Part shown: positions 1 through 8,640 of the stretch, one piece after another
Position numbering within the stretch: position 1 is the first letter of the stretch
How the letters are laid out: the number at the start of each line of letters is the position of its first letter
NCBI RefSeq assembly: GCF_018327705.1
Contig: NZ_BNEM01000002.1
Coordinates: forward strand, 1,798,001-1,862,000
Length of the DNA stretch: 64,000 bases
From: Catellatospora sp. TT07R-123
Lineage (GTDB): Bacteria > Actinomycetota > Actinomycetes > Mycobacteriales > Micromonosporaceae
Direction of reading: 5' to 3'
Notes under the pieces: generated by a model
The model's input: the letters and a program-made list of their open reading frames with translations, nothing else
What the model was told of the DNA's origin: nothing
Database searches by the model: none
Position numbers and translations under genes: made by a program

Positions 1-1165
1 GCACCTGCGCGGCGTCGCGCGCGTTGTCCAGCAGGATCAGCATCCGCCGGTTGGCCAGCAGGCTGCGGTACAGCCCGGTCTTGGCCTCCAGCGTCGTGGG
101 CATCTGCCCCGGCGCGACGTTGAGCGCCTCCAGGAACCCGCGCACCGCCTCGTCGGGGTTGACGGCCCGCCCGTTGGGGTCGAAGCCGCGCAGGTTCACG
201 TACAGGGAGCCGTCGGGGTACTGGTCGGACAGCGTGTGGGCCCAGTGCACCGCCAGCGTGGTCTTGCCGATGCCGGGGCTGCCCGCGATCGCGGAGATCA
301 CCACGGCGCTGGCGTGCTCGACCACCAGCAGGTCGAGTTCGGCCAGTTCGGCGTCGCGGGCGGCGAAGACCCTGGTCGCGGGCGGCAGCTGCGCGGGCAC
401 GACCAGCGGCGCGGGCAGCGCGGGCGGGTCGCCGGGGCCGCGCCGGTGCAGCAGGGACAGGTACAGGTTGGACAGGTTCGCGCCGGGGTCGAGTCCGAGC
501 TCGTCGGCCAGGTGCCGCCGGACGGTCTCGTACGCCGACAGCGCACTCGCCACGTCGCCGCACTGGTGGTACGCGCGGATCAACGCCGCCGCCAGCCGTT
601 CCCGGGCCGGATGGCGGCGGACGAGTTCCGGCAGGTAGGACAGCGTGTGCTCGACGTGGCCGAGTTCGAGCCCGGTCTCGGCCAGCAGTTCGTGCGCCAG
701 CAGGAACCGCTGGTCCAGGCTGGCGTCGAGGCTGTCGCGCAGCCGGTCGTCGGCGGTGCCCTCCATCAGGTCGCCGCCCCACACCCGTAGGGCGTCGGTC
801 AGCAGCGCGAACCGCCTGTCCGGGGCGGGCTCGTCGATGGCCTGGCCCAGCAGGTCGGTGAAGCGGTGCACGTCGACATCCGACGGCGCGACCTGCATCA
901 GGTAGCCGGAGTCCCGGGTCACGATGGACACCCCGCACCCGGCCAGGCGGCCGCGCAGCCGCGCGACGTACGTGTGCAGCGTCGCGCGGGCCGAGGCGGG
1001 CGCCTCGTCGGGCCACAGCAGGCGCAGCAGCCTCTCGGTGCCGATCGAGCGGCCCGCCTCCAGCGCCAGGATCCCGAACAGGCACCGCTCGTGCCGCTTG
1101 CCCAGCACGACGTCCACGCCGTCGTGCGCGATCGCCACCGTTCCGAGAAGCCGGATTTCCAGCAC
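1..1165 (-). CDS. AfsR/SARP-family transcriptional activator (partial, cut by left edge)
   Basis: Only the N-terminal 388 codons lie in the window. The product is an AfsR/SARP-type activator. An OmpR-like winged helix comes first (about residues 1-95, with the pattern ATLHTYVARLRGRL). A BTAD helical-repeat domain follows (about 100-245, ending in LADELGLDPG). The start of an NB-ARC/STAND ATPase comes last, with a P-loop SPGIGKTT near residue 297 and the sensor-like LILLDNARDA close to the edge. Such proteins activate secondary-metabolism or stress genes in actinomycetes. The GTG start at 1165 is chosen because GGAGG sits four bases upstream and the protein then opens directly with the family's LEIRLLG strand. 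The target genes cannot be told from this window. Family is confident; function is inferred. Confidence 0.93.
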   Translation of the reverse strand, partial: MLEIRLLGTVAIAHDGVDVVLGKRHERCLFGILALEAGRSIGTERLLRLLWPDEAPASARATLHTYVARLRGRLAGCGVSIVTRDSGYLMQVAPSDVDVHRFTDLLGQAIDEPAPDRRFALLTDALRVWGGDLMEGTADDRLRDSLDASLDQRFLLAHELLAETGLELGHVEHTLSYLPELVRRHPARERLAAALIRAYHQCGDVASALSAYETVRRHLADELGLDPGANLSNLYLSLLHRRGPGDPPALPAPLVVPAQLPPATRVFAARDAELAELDLLVVEHASAVVISAIAGSPGIGKTTLAVHWAHTLSDQYPDGSLYVNLRGFDPNGRAVNPDEAVRGFLEALNVAPGQMPTTLEAKTGLYRSLLANRRMLILLDNARDAAQV

Positions 1166-1360
1166 GCGACCTCCGCAGGGATTTATAACAGTTCGCGATA
1201 GTAGTGACGCTCTGAGTGAGGGGCAAGGTTGGGGCAAGGGGAGGCTGGCAGACTCGACCTCTGGAAACACCATGCAGTAACGGGGGCGGTCGATGAGGTA
1301 CCGCTGCCCGCCCGCTTTCCGGTATCGACCGCGGGTGGTCAGGCGGTGCCCGTCGATCGA

Positions 1361-1379
1361 CTGACCGAACCGCGGTCAG
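1361..1379 (-). terminator. Hairpin at the stop codon of the GT-C-like gene
   Basis: CTGACCG (1361-1367) pairs with CGGTCAG (1373-1379) around a 5-base loop. The hairpin begins inside the stop codon of the minus-strand gene and has no T-run, so it is at best a weak terminator. Confidence 0.3.
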
Positions 1380-3151
1380 CCTAGATCGGGCACGCGACCC
1401 CAGACCAGCTCGCGGACGTCCCAGACCCAGTCCGCTCCCCCGCTGTACTGCGGCGTGACGCCCAGCAGCCTGGTCACCGCCCAGCGCAGCCGTCCCGGCC
1501 GCTTCGTCTGCCCCAGCACCAGCGCGTCGACCTGCCAGTACCGCAGGTCGGCCACTGCCTGCGCCCGCTGCTGCGCGGTGATCGGCGGCACGTAGCCGGT
1601 GCGGCGGATCTCGTACAGCCAGGTGTCGAAGAACCGGGCGGGCGGGGTCGAGGCGCCCCGGCCGTCGGTGCCGCCTGGACCCAGGAAGTATCCGCTGGTC
1701 ATGTGGTAGCGCAGGCCGCTCTCGGCCAGCCAGCCCATCGGCTCGGGCACGGTCACCCGGGTCGGCGGGATGAACATGATCCCGTGTCCCGGCCCGACGT
1801 ACGCGCCGAGCACGCCGTTGGTCAGCACCGCGGGCGCCGGCACCCGGGGCGCGACCTCCAGCGGGGTCGGCAGGGCGGGCAGCAGCGCGGCCGCGTACGC
1901 CATGACCAGCGCGACCGCCGCCGGACGCCGCAGCCCGCCGCGGGCCGCCCGGTCCGCGCCGAGCGCCAGCAGCACGCCCACCACCGCGACCGTCACCAGC
2001 GCCAGGCGGGCGGGCACCACCGAATCCAGGATCGGCAGCCGGGCCAGGGTCTGCCACGGCCCGGCCAGCAGCGGCCGGTCCCACCAGCTGACCGCGGTGC
2101 CCAGCGACAGCACCGCGAACACGGTCCCGACGGCGGCCAGCACCACGACCGTGCGGTCGCGGCGCAGCCGCCACCCGAGCCAGACCAGCAGCAGCATCAG
2201 CGGCAGCCCGAAGTACACCGTCTCCTCGGTCTGGTTAGGCGCGGGCGCCGGACCGGCCAGCGCGTCCGGCAGCACCGCGCTGGCCAGCGACTGCGTCGAG
2301 TACGTGAGCAGCGACCCGAGGTCGTTGCCGTAGGTCGGGATGTGCTCGCCGAGCCCGTGGTAGGACTGCGGCCCGGTGAACTGCCACCACAGCGGGTACG
2401 CCAGCACGGCGGCGGCCAGCGGCGCGGCCACCGCGAGCGCGGCCAGCAGCGGCCGCACCCTTCGGCGCAGGTCGGGCCGCACCAGCGCCGCCGTCCCGGT
2501 GAACAGGCCGAGCGCCACCGCTGTGAACAGCAGGATCTCCTCGTTGATGAACGCCTGCCAGACCACCAGCGCGGCCAGGACGGCACCGTCGCGCCACGGC
2601 CGCCGGCGCGCGGCGGCACGCAGCACCTGCCACACGATCAGGGGTACGAGGAACTGGCCGACGATGTTCGGGTGGGCGTTGCCGTGCGACACCATGCCGG
2701 GGGCGAACGCGCACCAGGCGGCGCCGGTCAGCGCCGCGGCCGGGGAGGCGACGACGGCGCGCGACAGCAGGGCGTACCAGGCGAGTCCGGTGAGGGCGAA
2801 CATGAGCCCGAGCAGGACCAGGAACGTCGCGTGCGGACCGATCGCGATCGTCAGCGGGGACAGCGGCAGCGACAGGCCGAGCACGGAGGTGTTGCCCATC
2901 GCGTTGACGCCGTCGGGGAAGTTCATCGCGGTGGTGAACAGCGGGTTCCGGCCGTCGCGGAGGACGGCGGCGCCGTGGGCGAGGAAGAACTCGAACTGGT
3001 TCTGGTCACCGAAGTTGACGTTCATGGTGCCGGGCACGTCGCGTACCAGGTTCCAGGTGACGGCCAGCGCACCGGCCACCATGAGCACCGCCGCCGCCAG
3101 GTCCCACCGGCGGCGGTGCCCGCCCGCCGCCGAGCCTCCGGTCCTGGACAC
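1376..3151 (-). CDS. Polytopic membrane protein, GT-C glycosyltransferase-like
   Basis: A 591-residue integral membrane protein with about ten or more hydrophobic segments. After the first segment a conserved extracytoplasmic stretch carries FGDQNQFEFF and then NPLFTTAMNFPDG. A DQ/acidic pair in the first outer loop followed by many helices is the layout of GT-C polyprenyl-phosphate-sugar glycosyltransferases, so a role in glycosylating cell-envelope polymers or proteins is plausible but not shown. The hydrophilic C-terminal 150 residues probably lie outside. The GTG at 3151 is preferred over the frame's first GTG (3205) because GGGGGAA lies just upstream and the extra 18 residues look unlike coding sequence. 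It is divergent from the racemase-family gene and has no operon partner. Confidence 0.8.
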   Translation of the reverse strand: MSRTGGSAAGGHRRRWDLAAAVLMVAGALAVTWNLVRDVPGTMNVNFGDQNQFEFFLAHGAAVLRDGRNPLFTTAMNFPDGVNAMGNTSVLGLSLPLSPLTIAIGPHATFLVLLGLMFALTGLAWYALLSRAVVASPAAALTGAAWCAFAPGMVSHGNAHPNIVGQFLVPLIVWQVLRAAARRRPWRDGAVLAALVVWQAFINEEILLFTAVALGLFTGTAALVRPDLRRRVRPLLAALAVAAPLAAAVLAYPLWWQFTGPQSYHGLGEHIPTYGNDLGSLLTYSTQSLASAVLPDALAGPAPAPNQTEETVYFGLPLMLLLVWLGWRLRRDRTVVVLAAVGTVFAVLSLGTAVSWWDRPLLAGPWQTLARLPILDSVVPARLALVTVAVVGVLLALGADRAARGGLRRPAAVALVMAYAAALLPALPTPLEVAPRVPAPAVLTNGVLGAYVGPGHGIMFIPPTRVTVPEPMGWLAESGLRYHMTSGYFLGPGGTDGRGASTPPARFFDTWLYEIRRTGYVPPITAQQRAQAVADLRYWQVDALVLGQTKRPGRLRWAVTRLLGVTPQYSGGADWVWDVRELVWGRVPDLG

Positions 3152-3339
3152 ATGGTTCCCCCGGACGGCTGTCACGAGCCGACAGCCTACCCTAAAACCC
3201 CCCAAACTCGACGGAACCCGCCCTCAAGATCGGGGAGGGCGGGTGGGTGTGACTGCGATCTCGCGGGGCGGCGGGGGTGCGGGCGGCGGTGCTACGGTGA
3301 CGGGCCCTGACATTCCGCCCGTACCGGGAACGATCGACG

Positions 3340-3966
3340 ATGCTGGCTCTGCTGCACACCTCACAGGTTCATGTGCCGACCTTCGACCGGCTCCGCAACG
3401 AAGAGGCGCCGACGGTCACGCTCTACCACATCGTCGCCGGGCACCTGCTCGACGAGGCCCGGCGCCACGGTGCGCCCTCGGTCGCCGACCAGGTCGCGCG
3501 CGAGGTCGAGCGCGCCGCCGAGGCGGGCGCGCGGGCCGTGCTGTGCACCTGCTCCACCATCGGCGAGGTCGCCGAGGCGGCCGCCGCGCAGGCCGGCATC
3601 CCGGTGCTGCGGGTCGACCGGCCCATGGCCGCCGCGGCGGTGGCCGCAGGCACGCGGATCACGGTGCTGGCGGCGCTGGCCGCCACGCTCGCCCCGACCA
3701 CGGAGCTGATCGAGCAGGAGGCCGCGCGGGCGGGCCGTACCGTGTCGGTGTCGACGCGGATCGCGGTCGGGGCCTGGGAACTGTTCGAGGCCGACGATTT
3801 CGACGGCTACCTCGACCTGGTCGCCGAGGCCCTGGCCGAGATCACCGACGCCGACGTGATCGTGCTGGCGCAGGCCTCGATGGCGCCGCTGGCCAAGCGC
3901 GGCGCCACGGCGATCCCGGTGCTGGCCTCGCCGCGCCTGGGGCTGCGCGCCGCCATCGCGCTCTGA
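3340..3966 (+). CDS. Asp/Glu-racemase-superfamily protein
   Basis: A 208-residue protein of the aspartate/glutamate/hydantoin racemase fold. The first half has the CTCSTIGE motif (Cys71 in the position of the first catalytic cysteine, followed by Ser-Thr). In the second half, where a racemase would present Gly-Cys, the sequence reads VLAQASMAPL, so the second catalytic cysteine is absent. The family includes racemases, maleate isomerases and decarboxylases; a one-cysteine member need not racemise, and the substrate is unknown. It starts with ATG at 3340 after a weak GGGA. It stands alone between a divergent membrane protein and a tandem MmcQ-family gene. Confidence 0.82.
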   Translation: MLALLHTSQVHVPTFDRLRNEEAPTVTLYHIVAGHLLDEARRHGAPSVADQVAREVERAAEAGARAVLCTCSTIGEVAEAAAAQAGIPVLRVDRPMAAAAVAAGTRITVLAALAATLAPTTELIEQEAARAGRTVSVSTRIAVGAWELFEADDFDGYLDLVAEALAEITDADVIVLAQASMAPLAKRGATAIPVLASPRLGLRAAIAL

Positions 3967-4035
3967 TCCCGGAACCGTCGGTCCCCGCCGCTAGGCTGGG
4001 GCGCATGCGGGAGCGGGGATGCGGGCGGTGGATCG

Positions 4036-4428
4036 ATGGCTGACGCCGACGACGTGCGCCGCCTGGCGCTGTCACTGCCGGACGTGGTCGAGATCGACAG
4101 CGAGGGCTTCGACTTCCGGGTCGGCGGCAAGGGTTTCGTCTGGTCGTATCCGGAGCGGACGCCCGGCCTGCCGCGTGTCATCCGCACCGACGTCGCCGTG
4201 CTGTACGTCGGCGACGAGGCGGAGAAGCAGGCGCTGCTGCTCGGCGAGCCCGACCGGTTCTTCACCACGCCCGGATACGACGGGCTGCCGCTGGTCATGC
4301 TGCGGCTGGCCCGGGTCGACGCGGCCCGCCTGACCGAACTGGTGGTCGACGCCTGGCGCATGCGCGCTCCGGCGGAGCTGACCGCCGACTTCGACGAGTC
4401 CGACCTCCCGCTGCCAGGGGCGGGCTGA
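4036..4428 (+). CDS. MmcQ/YjbR-family protein
   Basis: A 130-residue protein matching the MmcQ/YjbR family. The N-terminal helix DDVRRLALSLPDVVE is followed by a strand-rich core (FDFRVGGKGFVW, RVIRTDVAVLYV). The typical motif FFTTPGYDGLPLVMLRL comes next, then a C-terminal helix ending in an acidic tail. Members adopt a CyaY-like fold and are often called DNA-binding, but no specific role is established. The ATG at 4036 is used; in-frame upstream codons add nothing family-like. It is 69 bp downstream of the racemase-family gene and probably shares its transcript. Confidence 0.88.
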   Translation: MADADDVRRLALSLPDVVEIDSEGFDFRVGGKGFVWSYPERTPGLPRVIRTDVAVLYVGDEAEKQALLLGEPDRFFTTPGYDGLPLVMLRLARVDAARLTELVVDAWRMRAPAELTADFDESDLPLPGAG

Positions 4429-4541
4429 CGGCCCGGCCAGGTGCGGGGCCGGTCGAACGGCGCCCGGATGGGCCGGATCAGGCAATGGCCGGGCCCGGCC
4501 GCGGATGCGAGGCTGTGTCCACTTAGGTCCGGGAGGCCGTT

Positions 4542-6365
4542 GTGGACAGAAAAGACCTGGTCAACGACGCCGAGCGCCGCGTATGGGACGCCTTCGGGCG
4601 CGGCGCCCGGGTGGACCTGGGGCCCGGTGACCCCGCCGAGGACGGGTTCGACCCGCAGACGTGGGGTCCGGACCGGACCGTTCGCGCGCAGGTGATCGCC
4701 AAGCTCCTGCTGGGTGTGCGGCAGGAGGAGCCCGGCAGCATCGGCAAGCTCGTGCTGGCCGGCGCCCGGATCTCCGGCGAGCTGCTGCTCAACGGCGGCA
4801 CCGTGCAGCATGAGCTGCGCCTCGACCGATGCTGGCTGGACGGCGAGCCCGACATCGGCAACGCCGTCACCCGCGGCTTCACCCTCGCCGACTGCCGGCT
4901 TCCCGGCCTGATGGCGTACGGGTGGCAGCCGAGCGGCACGGTCCGCTTCGCCGGCAGCAGGTTCGACGGCGGCATCTCGCTGTACGGCGCGAGGATCGGC
5001 GGCGTGCTGAGCATGCCCGGCGTCAAGCTCTTCAACCAGGGCGGCACGTCGCTGAACGCCGTCAACCTGACGGTCGAGCACGACGTGTTCTGCCGCCAGG
5101 GGTTCACCGCCATCGGCACCGTGTCGCTGTACGGGGCGAAGATCGGCGGGGTGCTGGACCTGGACGGCGCCGCCCTGGACGGCGCGGGCGAGAAGGCGCT
5201 CATGGCGGCGAGCATGACCGTCGGCCAGGGCATGACCTGCGCCGACGGCTTCACCGCCAAGGGCGAGGTCAACATATACGGGGCGAAGATCGGCGGTGGC
5301 CTGGTCCTGACCGGCGCCACGCTGGCCAATCCCGGCGGCGACGCCCTCTGCGCCGTGAACGTCGTCGTCGACGGGGACATGTTCTGCACCAAGGGGTTCA
5401 CCGTCACCGGGACCGTCGATCTGCACGGCGCACGGATCAACAGCACGCTGGAGCTGACCAGCGCCACCCTGACCAGTCCGCAGGGCCGGGCGTTGCACGC
5501 GCCCAGCCTGATCGTCGAGCAGGGGATGTACTGCGACTTCGGGTTCACCGCCGAGGGCCTGATCACCCTGAAGGACGCGAGACTCAGCAGCATCAGCTTC
5601 GAGCGGGCCGAGCTGCGGCTGCCCGCCGGGGCCGACGGCACCAGCCACACCACGCTGAACTGCGAGTCCCTGACGACGGGCAGGATGACGCTGCCCGCGG
5701 CGCTGCCCGGCGTGGCCGACCTGCGCCAGGCCACCGTCGGCACGCTCGCCGTCCCGCCCGAGGTGCTGGGCGCCACGATGCGGCTGACCGGCCTGACCTA
5801 CACCGATCTCGACCCTGATCCCGATCCGCCGGTCAAGCGGCGGCTGGCCTGGCTGCGGCGCGATCCGGGCGGCTACCACCCGCAGCCGTACGAGCAGCTG
5901 GCCGCCTACTACCGCGCCAACGGCAACGACCGCGAGGCTCGGCTGGTGCTGCTGGCCAAGCGCCGTGCCCAGCGCGCCCACGCCAGCCGCCGCCCCGACC
6001 TGATCGCGCCCGCGCGGCGGCTCGTCTCGGTGCTGCGCCCCATTCCCGGCCTGATCATCGACGCGCTCGCCGGGTACGGCTACCTGCCCGGCCGCGCCTT
6101 CGCCTGGCTGCTGGCGGCGATCACCGCCGGCGCCTGGGCGCTGTCGGCGGCGAAGCCGGGCACCCCGACCGCCGACAACGGCACGAACGCGGTGCTGCTG
6201 GCGCTCGACTCGATCATCCCGACGTCGCCGTTCGGACTGCGCGACGAGGCCCACCTGACCGGGGTCCTGTACGTCGTCGCGATGGCGTTGCAGGGCTTCG
6301 GGTTCGCGCTGTCCATCGCGGTGCTGCCGGCGCTCACCCGGGCACTGGCCCGTACCGACAAGTAG
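4542..6365 (+). CDS. Membrane-anchored protein with 49-residue beta-type repeats
   Basis: A 607-residue protein. Residues about 143-338 hold four exact-length 49-residue repeats (143-191, 192-240, 241-289, 290-338). Each starts like G-T-V-x-L-Y-G-A-K-I-G-G and ends M-x-C-x-x-G-F-T, with one conserved cysteine per repeat; a weaker fifth copy follows. Such periodicity suggests a stacked beta-solenoid, as in pentapeptide or bactofilin-like proteins. A helical linker (YEQLAAYYRANGNDREAR) and two C-terminal membrane segments follow. Streptomyces homologues are often labelled 'membrane-associated oxidoreductase', but I see no cofactor motif. The GTG at 4542 has GGGAGG at 4531-4536. A hairpin terminator follows the stop. 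Confidence 0.82.
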   Translation: MDRKDLVNDAERRVWDAFGRGARVDLGPGDPAEDGFDPQTWGPDRTVRAQVIAKLLLGVRQEEPGSIGKLVLAGARISGELLLNGGTVQHELRLDRCWLDGEPDIGNAVTRGFTLADCRLPGLMAYGWQPSGTVRFAGSRFDGGISLYGARIGGVLSMPGVKLFNQGGTSLNAVNLTVEHDVFCRQGFTAIGTVSLYGAKIGGVLDLDGAALDGAGEKALMAASMTVGQGMTCADGFTAKGEVNIYGAKIGGGLVLTGATLANPGGDALCAVNVVVDGDMFCTKGFTVTGTVDLHGARINSTLELTSATLTSPQGRALHAPSLIVEQGMYCDFGFTAEGLITLKDARLSSISFERAELRLPAGADGTSHTTLNCESLTTGRMTLPAALPGVADLRQATVGTLAVPPEVLGATMRLTGLTYTDLDPDPDPPVKRRLAWLRRDPGGYHPQPYEQLAAYYRANGNDREARLVLLAKRRAQRAHASRRPDLIAPARRLVSVLRPIPGLIIDALAGYGYLPGRAFAWLLAAITAGAWALSAAKPGTPTADNGTNAVLLALDSIIPTSPFGLRDEAHLTGVLYVVAMALQGFGFALSIAVLPALTRALARTDK

Positions 6366-6373
6366 ACGCGCGC

Positions 6374-6403
6374 GGCCGCCGCCCGTGGTGGCGGCGGCCT
6401 TCT
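6374..6403 (+). terminator. Rho-independent-like terminator
   Basis: GGCCGCCGCC (6374-6383) pairs perfectly with GGCGGCGGCC (6390-6399) around a 6-base loop, followed by TTCT. It lies 8 bases after the stop of the 49-residue-repeat protein. Confidence 0.7.
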
Positions 6404-6416
6404 ACCGTGCGCAGGT

Positions 6417-6599
6417 ATGACGACCTCCGATGCTCCCCAGCTCACCTGCCCGCTGTGCGCCTGCACCGACTTCCAGGAGGAAGTGGGCCGCCTCGGCAGC
6501 GAGTGGGGATTCACCTCGCACGTGCTGACCCTGATGGTCTGCGTGAACTGCCGGTACATCCTGCACTTCTACGACCGCAACTCGATCTTCAACTTCTGA
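6417..6599 (+). CDS. Small zinc-ribbon protein
   Basis: A 60-residue protein with two CxxC knuckles, CPLC near residue 11 and CVNC near residue 42, separated by about 28 residues: a treble-clef/zinc-ribbon spacing. The C-terminus (YILHFYDRNSIFNF) is aromatic. Such small ribbons may bind nucleic acid or act as protein adaptors; no role is known. It follows the terminator of the upstream gene and is convergent with the secreted Ser/Pro-rich gene, so it is probably transcribed alone. Confidence 0.72.
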   Translation: MTTSDAPQLTCPLCACTDFQEEVGRLGSEWGFTSHVLTLMVCVNCRYILHFYDRNSIFNF

Positions 6600-6618
6600 G
6601 CGGTCCGCGGGCGCGGCA

Positions 6619-6663
6619 CCGGGCCGTGGCGGCGGCTCTGGTGGATACGCCGCCACGGCCCGG
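6619..6663. terminator. Bidirectional terminator between convergent genes
   Basis: A perfect 16-bp stem (6619-6634 with 6648-6663, core GGGCCGTGGCGGCG) and a 13-base loop sit between the zinc-ribbon gene and the convergent secreted-protein gene. Confidence 0.75.
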
Positions 6664-6669
6664 CTCATC

Positions 6670-7569
6670 TCAGTGGAAGATCTCCAGGATCCGCTCCCAC
6701 AGCCCGGCGAGCTCAGGCGCCTGCTGCGTCCCGGCCGACGCGGTGTGGGCGTGGCCGCCGGGCGGCGGCGGGGGCGGCGGCGAGGCCGACGGGACCGGCT
6801 CGACCGGCGGCAGCACGATCGGGGCAGTCGACGGCGACACGCTGGGCGCCACCGACGGCAGCACCGGCGCGCTGGGCTGCGGCGACGCCGAACGGCTCGG
6901 CCGCGGCCGCGGCGAGGCCGATCCACTGGGCGAAGCCGACGCGCTGGGCGAAGCGGAGCCGCTGGGCGAAGCCGAGGCGCTCGGCGACGGCAGGGCCGCG
7001 CCGACGGGCGGTGCCGACAGCGACGGCGACGGCAGCGGCGCGGGCGAACCGGCGGGCGGCGGCTCCTCCGTGCCGGCGGGGCAGGTCCGGCCCAGGATGA
7101 AGCTCGTCGCCGTGCCGGTGACCTCGGCCGTGGCACCGACCAGGGTCAGGCCCTGCGGCAGCGCCACCCACGCCTTGTCGGTGTGGGCCTTGACCATGGT
7201 GCCGCCACCCTCACCGGGGATGACCACGGTGGTCGTGTCGCCGTCCGGGTCGGCGAACTCCGCGGTGACGTTGACGAACGTGCCCGTCTCGGTCTCGTCG
7301 CCGGGCAGCTTGAAGACCCACACGTCCTGGTCGGCGAACGGCCCGCCGCCGAAGTCCAGGTGGCAGTCGTGGCGCGGGAACGCCTCGGCGGTGAAGCCGA
7401 GGCTGGTCGGGTCGACGCTGATCGTCGCTTTGGCCTCCGCCCGGGCAGGCTGCTGCCCGAGTCCGGCAGTGGCCGCCACCAGGGCGGCTCCGAAGGTCAG
7501 CACCGCCACCCCGTAGGCGGTGAACGGTCGCGGCTGCGACCGGGCGGGTCTCTGCGTGAGACGTTGCAT
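6670..7569 (-). CDS. Secreted Ser/Pro/Ala-rich protein
   Basis: A 299-residue protein with an N-terminal hydrophobic signal segment ending near PARAEA. A predicted beta-rich domain follows (about residues 45-165, with two cysteines in HDCHLDFGG and GRTCPAG). The long low-complexity tail (about 170-270) is made of SPSASASPSGSA-type units and a polyproline run, as in cell-wall-spanning or O-glycosylated linkers. The tail DNA holds three 18-bp tandem units (6926-6979), so its length may vary between strains. The ATG at 7569 is chosen because GGAGGT lies just upstream, overlapping the frame's earlier ATG at 7581. Function unknown. Confidence 0.78.
   Translation of the reverse strand: MQRLTQRPARSQPRPFTAYGVAVLTFGAALVAATAGLGQQPARAEAKATISVDPTSLGFTAEAFPRHDCHLDFGGGPFADQDVWVFKLPGDETETGTFVNVTAEFADPDGDTTTVVIPGEGGGTMVKAHTDKAWVALPQGLTLVGATAEVTGTATSFILGRTCPAGTEEPPPAGSPAPLPSPSLSAPPVGAALPSPSASASPSGSASPSASASPSGSASPRPRPSRSASPQPSAPVLPSVAPSVSPSTAPIVLPPVEPVPSASPPPPPPPGGHAHTASAGTQQAPELAGLWERILEIFH
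6926..6979. repeat. Three 18-bp tandem repeats in coding sequence
   Basis: Units CTGGGCGAAGCCGACGCG, CTGGGCGAAGCGGAGCCG and CTGGGCGAAGCCGAGGCG follow each other directly. They encode part of the Ser/Ala-rich tail of the secreted protein on the minus strand. Confidence 0.85.
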
Positions 7570-7764
7570 GCGTACCTCCATCGAGTTCGACGCAGCACAG
7601 CACTACCCAGGACAAATCACCGATAAACAGGATGAAACGGATTTTTTGTAGATTTTCCGAGGTCACGGGCCGGACGGCCGCAGGCGCCGGGGCCGTACGG
7701 GCGGGCACCGGGCGCGGCGTAGGATCGCGCTCGCCCCGAGCCCCGACCTCATTGGACGTACACC

Positions 7765-8631
7765 GTGGCCGACGACACCCTCGCCGTAGACGACGCCATC
7801 GCCGAACCGGCGGAACCGGCGGAGAGCACGGGCACCAAGCAGGAGGTCTACCTCGGGCTGCTCTGGCTGGCCATCACCGTCTTCACGGCGTACTCCTCGC
7901 TGCACGGGACGCCGGGCGCGACGGGACCGCTGGACGCCGCGATCCAGGCCATGCCTGACGTCGTCAGCACCTCGCTGATCACCGCGGCCGCGATCGCCGC
8001 GGCAGCCGCCTCCCGCCGCGCCACCGCGCTGGGCCGCCTGCTCGTCGGCCTGCTCGCCGGGGCCGGGTTCGGCCTGGTCACCGCGTTCGGCGTGCGGCTG
8101 GCGTACGGGTCCGGCACCTCGGTGACCACGCTGTGCGTCGCCGTCGCGGCGGCGTGCGTGCTCGGCGGCGCCGTCGCCATGCTGCCGGGCGAGGTGGTCG
8201 ACTCCAGCCTCTGGGCCATGACCTGGGTGCTGTTCGCCGGGCTGATCCTCAACGTGCTCAAGCCGAGCCTGCTGACCGTCCTCGGCGGCGGACCCGCCGC
8301 CGACGCGATGGCCCAGGCCACCGCCGAGACCCGGTTCATGTACCTGCAACCCGCCGTCGCCGGGCTGCTGGCCGCCATGCACGCCGTCCGCTGGCTCCGC
8401 TCGGCCGACCCGGCGCTGGCCTGGTACCCGCTGACCGCCGCACTGCCCGGCGTCTACCTGCTGGCCACCGAGGGCCTCGGGCACGTCGCGGGCCGGGCGC
8501 TGGCGGCCACGCCCGACGGCGCCGCCGGGCAGGCCCTGCTCACCGACGCCACGAAGATCCGGTACACCGTGATCGTGCTCGTGGTGGGCGGCGTGCTCGG
8601 CCTGCTGATCGGAGCCCGCCGCCCGAAGTAG
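7765..8631 (+). CDS. Polytopic membrane protein of unknown function
   Basis: A 288-residue protein with a short acidic, Ala/Pro/Glu-rich N-terminus (residues 1-27) and about seven to eight hydrophobic helices, the last ending in ARRPK. No transporter or enzyme motif was recognised. The GTG at 7765 gives the whole first helix. It is divergent from the secreted Ser/Pro-rich gene across a 195-bp region that is relatively AT-rich around 7600-7660 and may hold both promoters. It is convergent with the EEP-fold gene, leaving only 9 bp between the stops. Confidence 0.7.
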   Translation: MADDTLAVDDAIAEPAEPAESTGTKQEVYLGLLWLAITVFTAYSSLHGTPGATGPLDAAIQAMPDVVSTSLITAAAIAAAAASRRATALGRLLVGLLAGAGFGLVTAFGVRLAYGSGTSVTTLCVAVAAACVLGGAVAMLPGEVVDSSLWAMTWVLFAGLILNVLKPSLLTVLGGGPAADAMAQATAETRFMYLQPAVAGLLAAMHAVRWLRSADPALAWYPLTAALPGVYLLATEGLGHVAGRALAATPDGAAGQALLTDATKIRYTVIVLVVGGVLGLLIGARRPK

Positions 8632-8640
8632 ACCACCGGG

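Noticed and set aside
1161-1280. GGGGCAAGG direct repeats as SARP binding sites
   Set aside because: Two imperfect copies only, with spacing that does not fit the usual heptamer repeats 11 bp apart next to a -35 box.
3807-6254. Open frame of about 815 codons on the minus strand
   Set aside because: Lies opposite the MmcQ-family and 49-residue-repeat genes and has no domain of its own.
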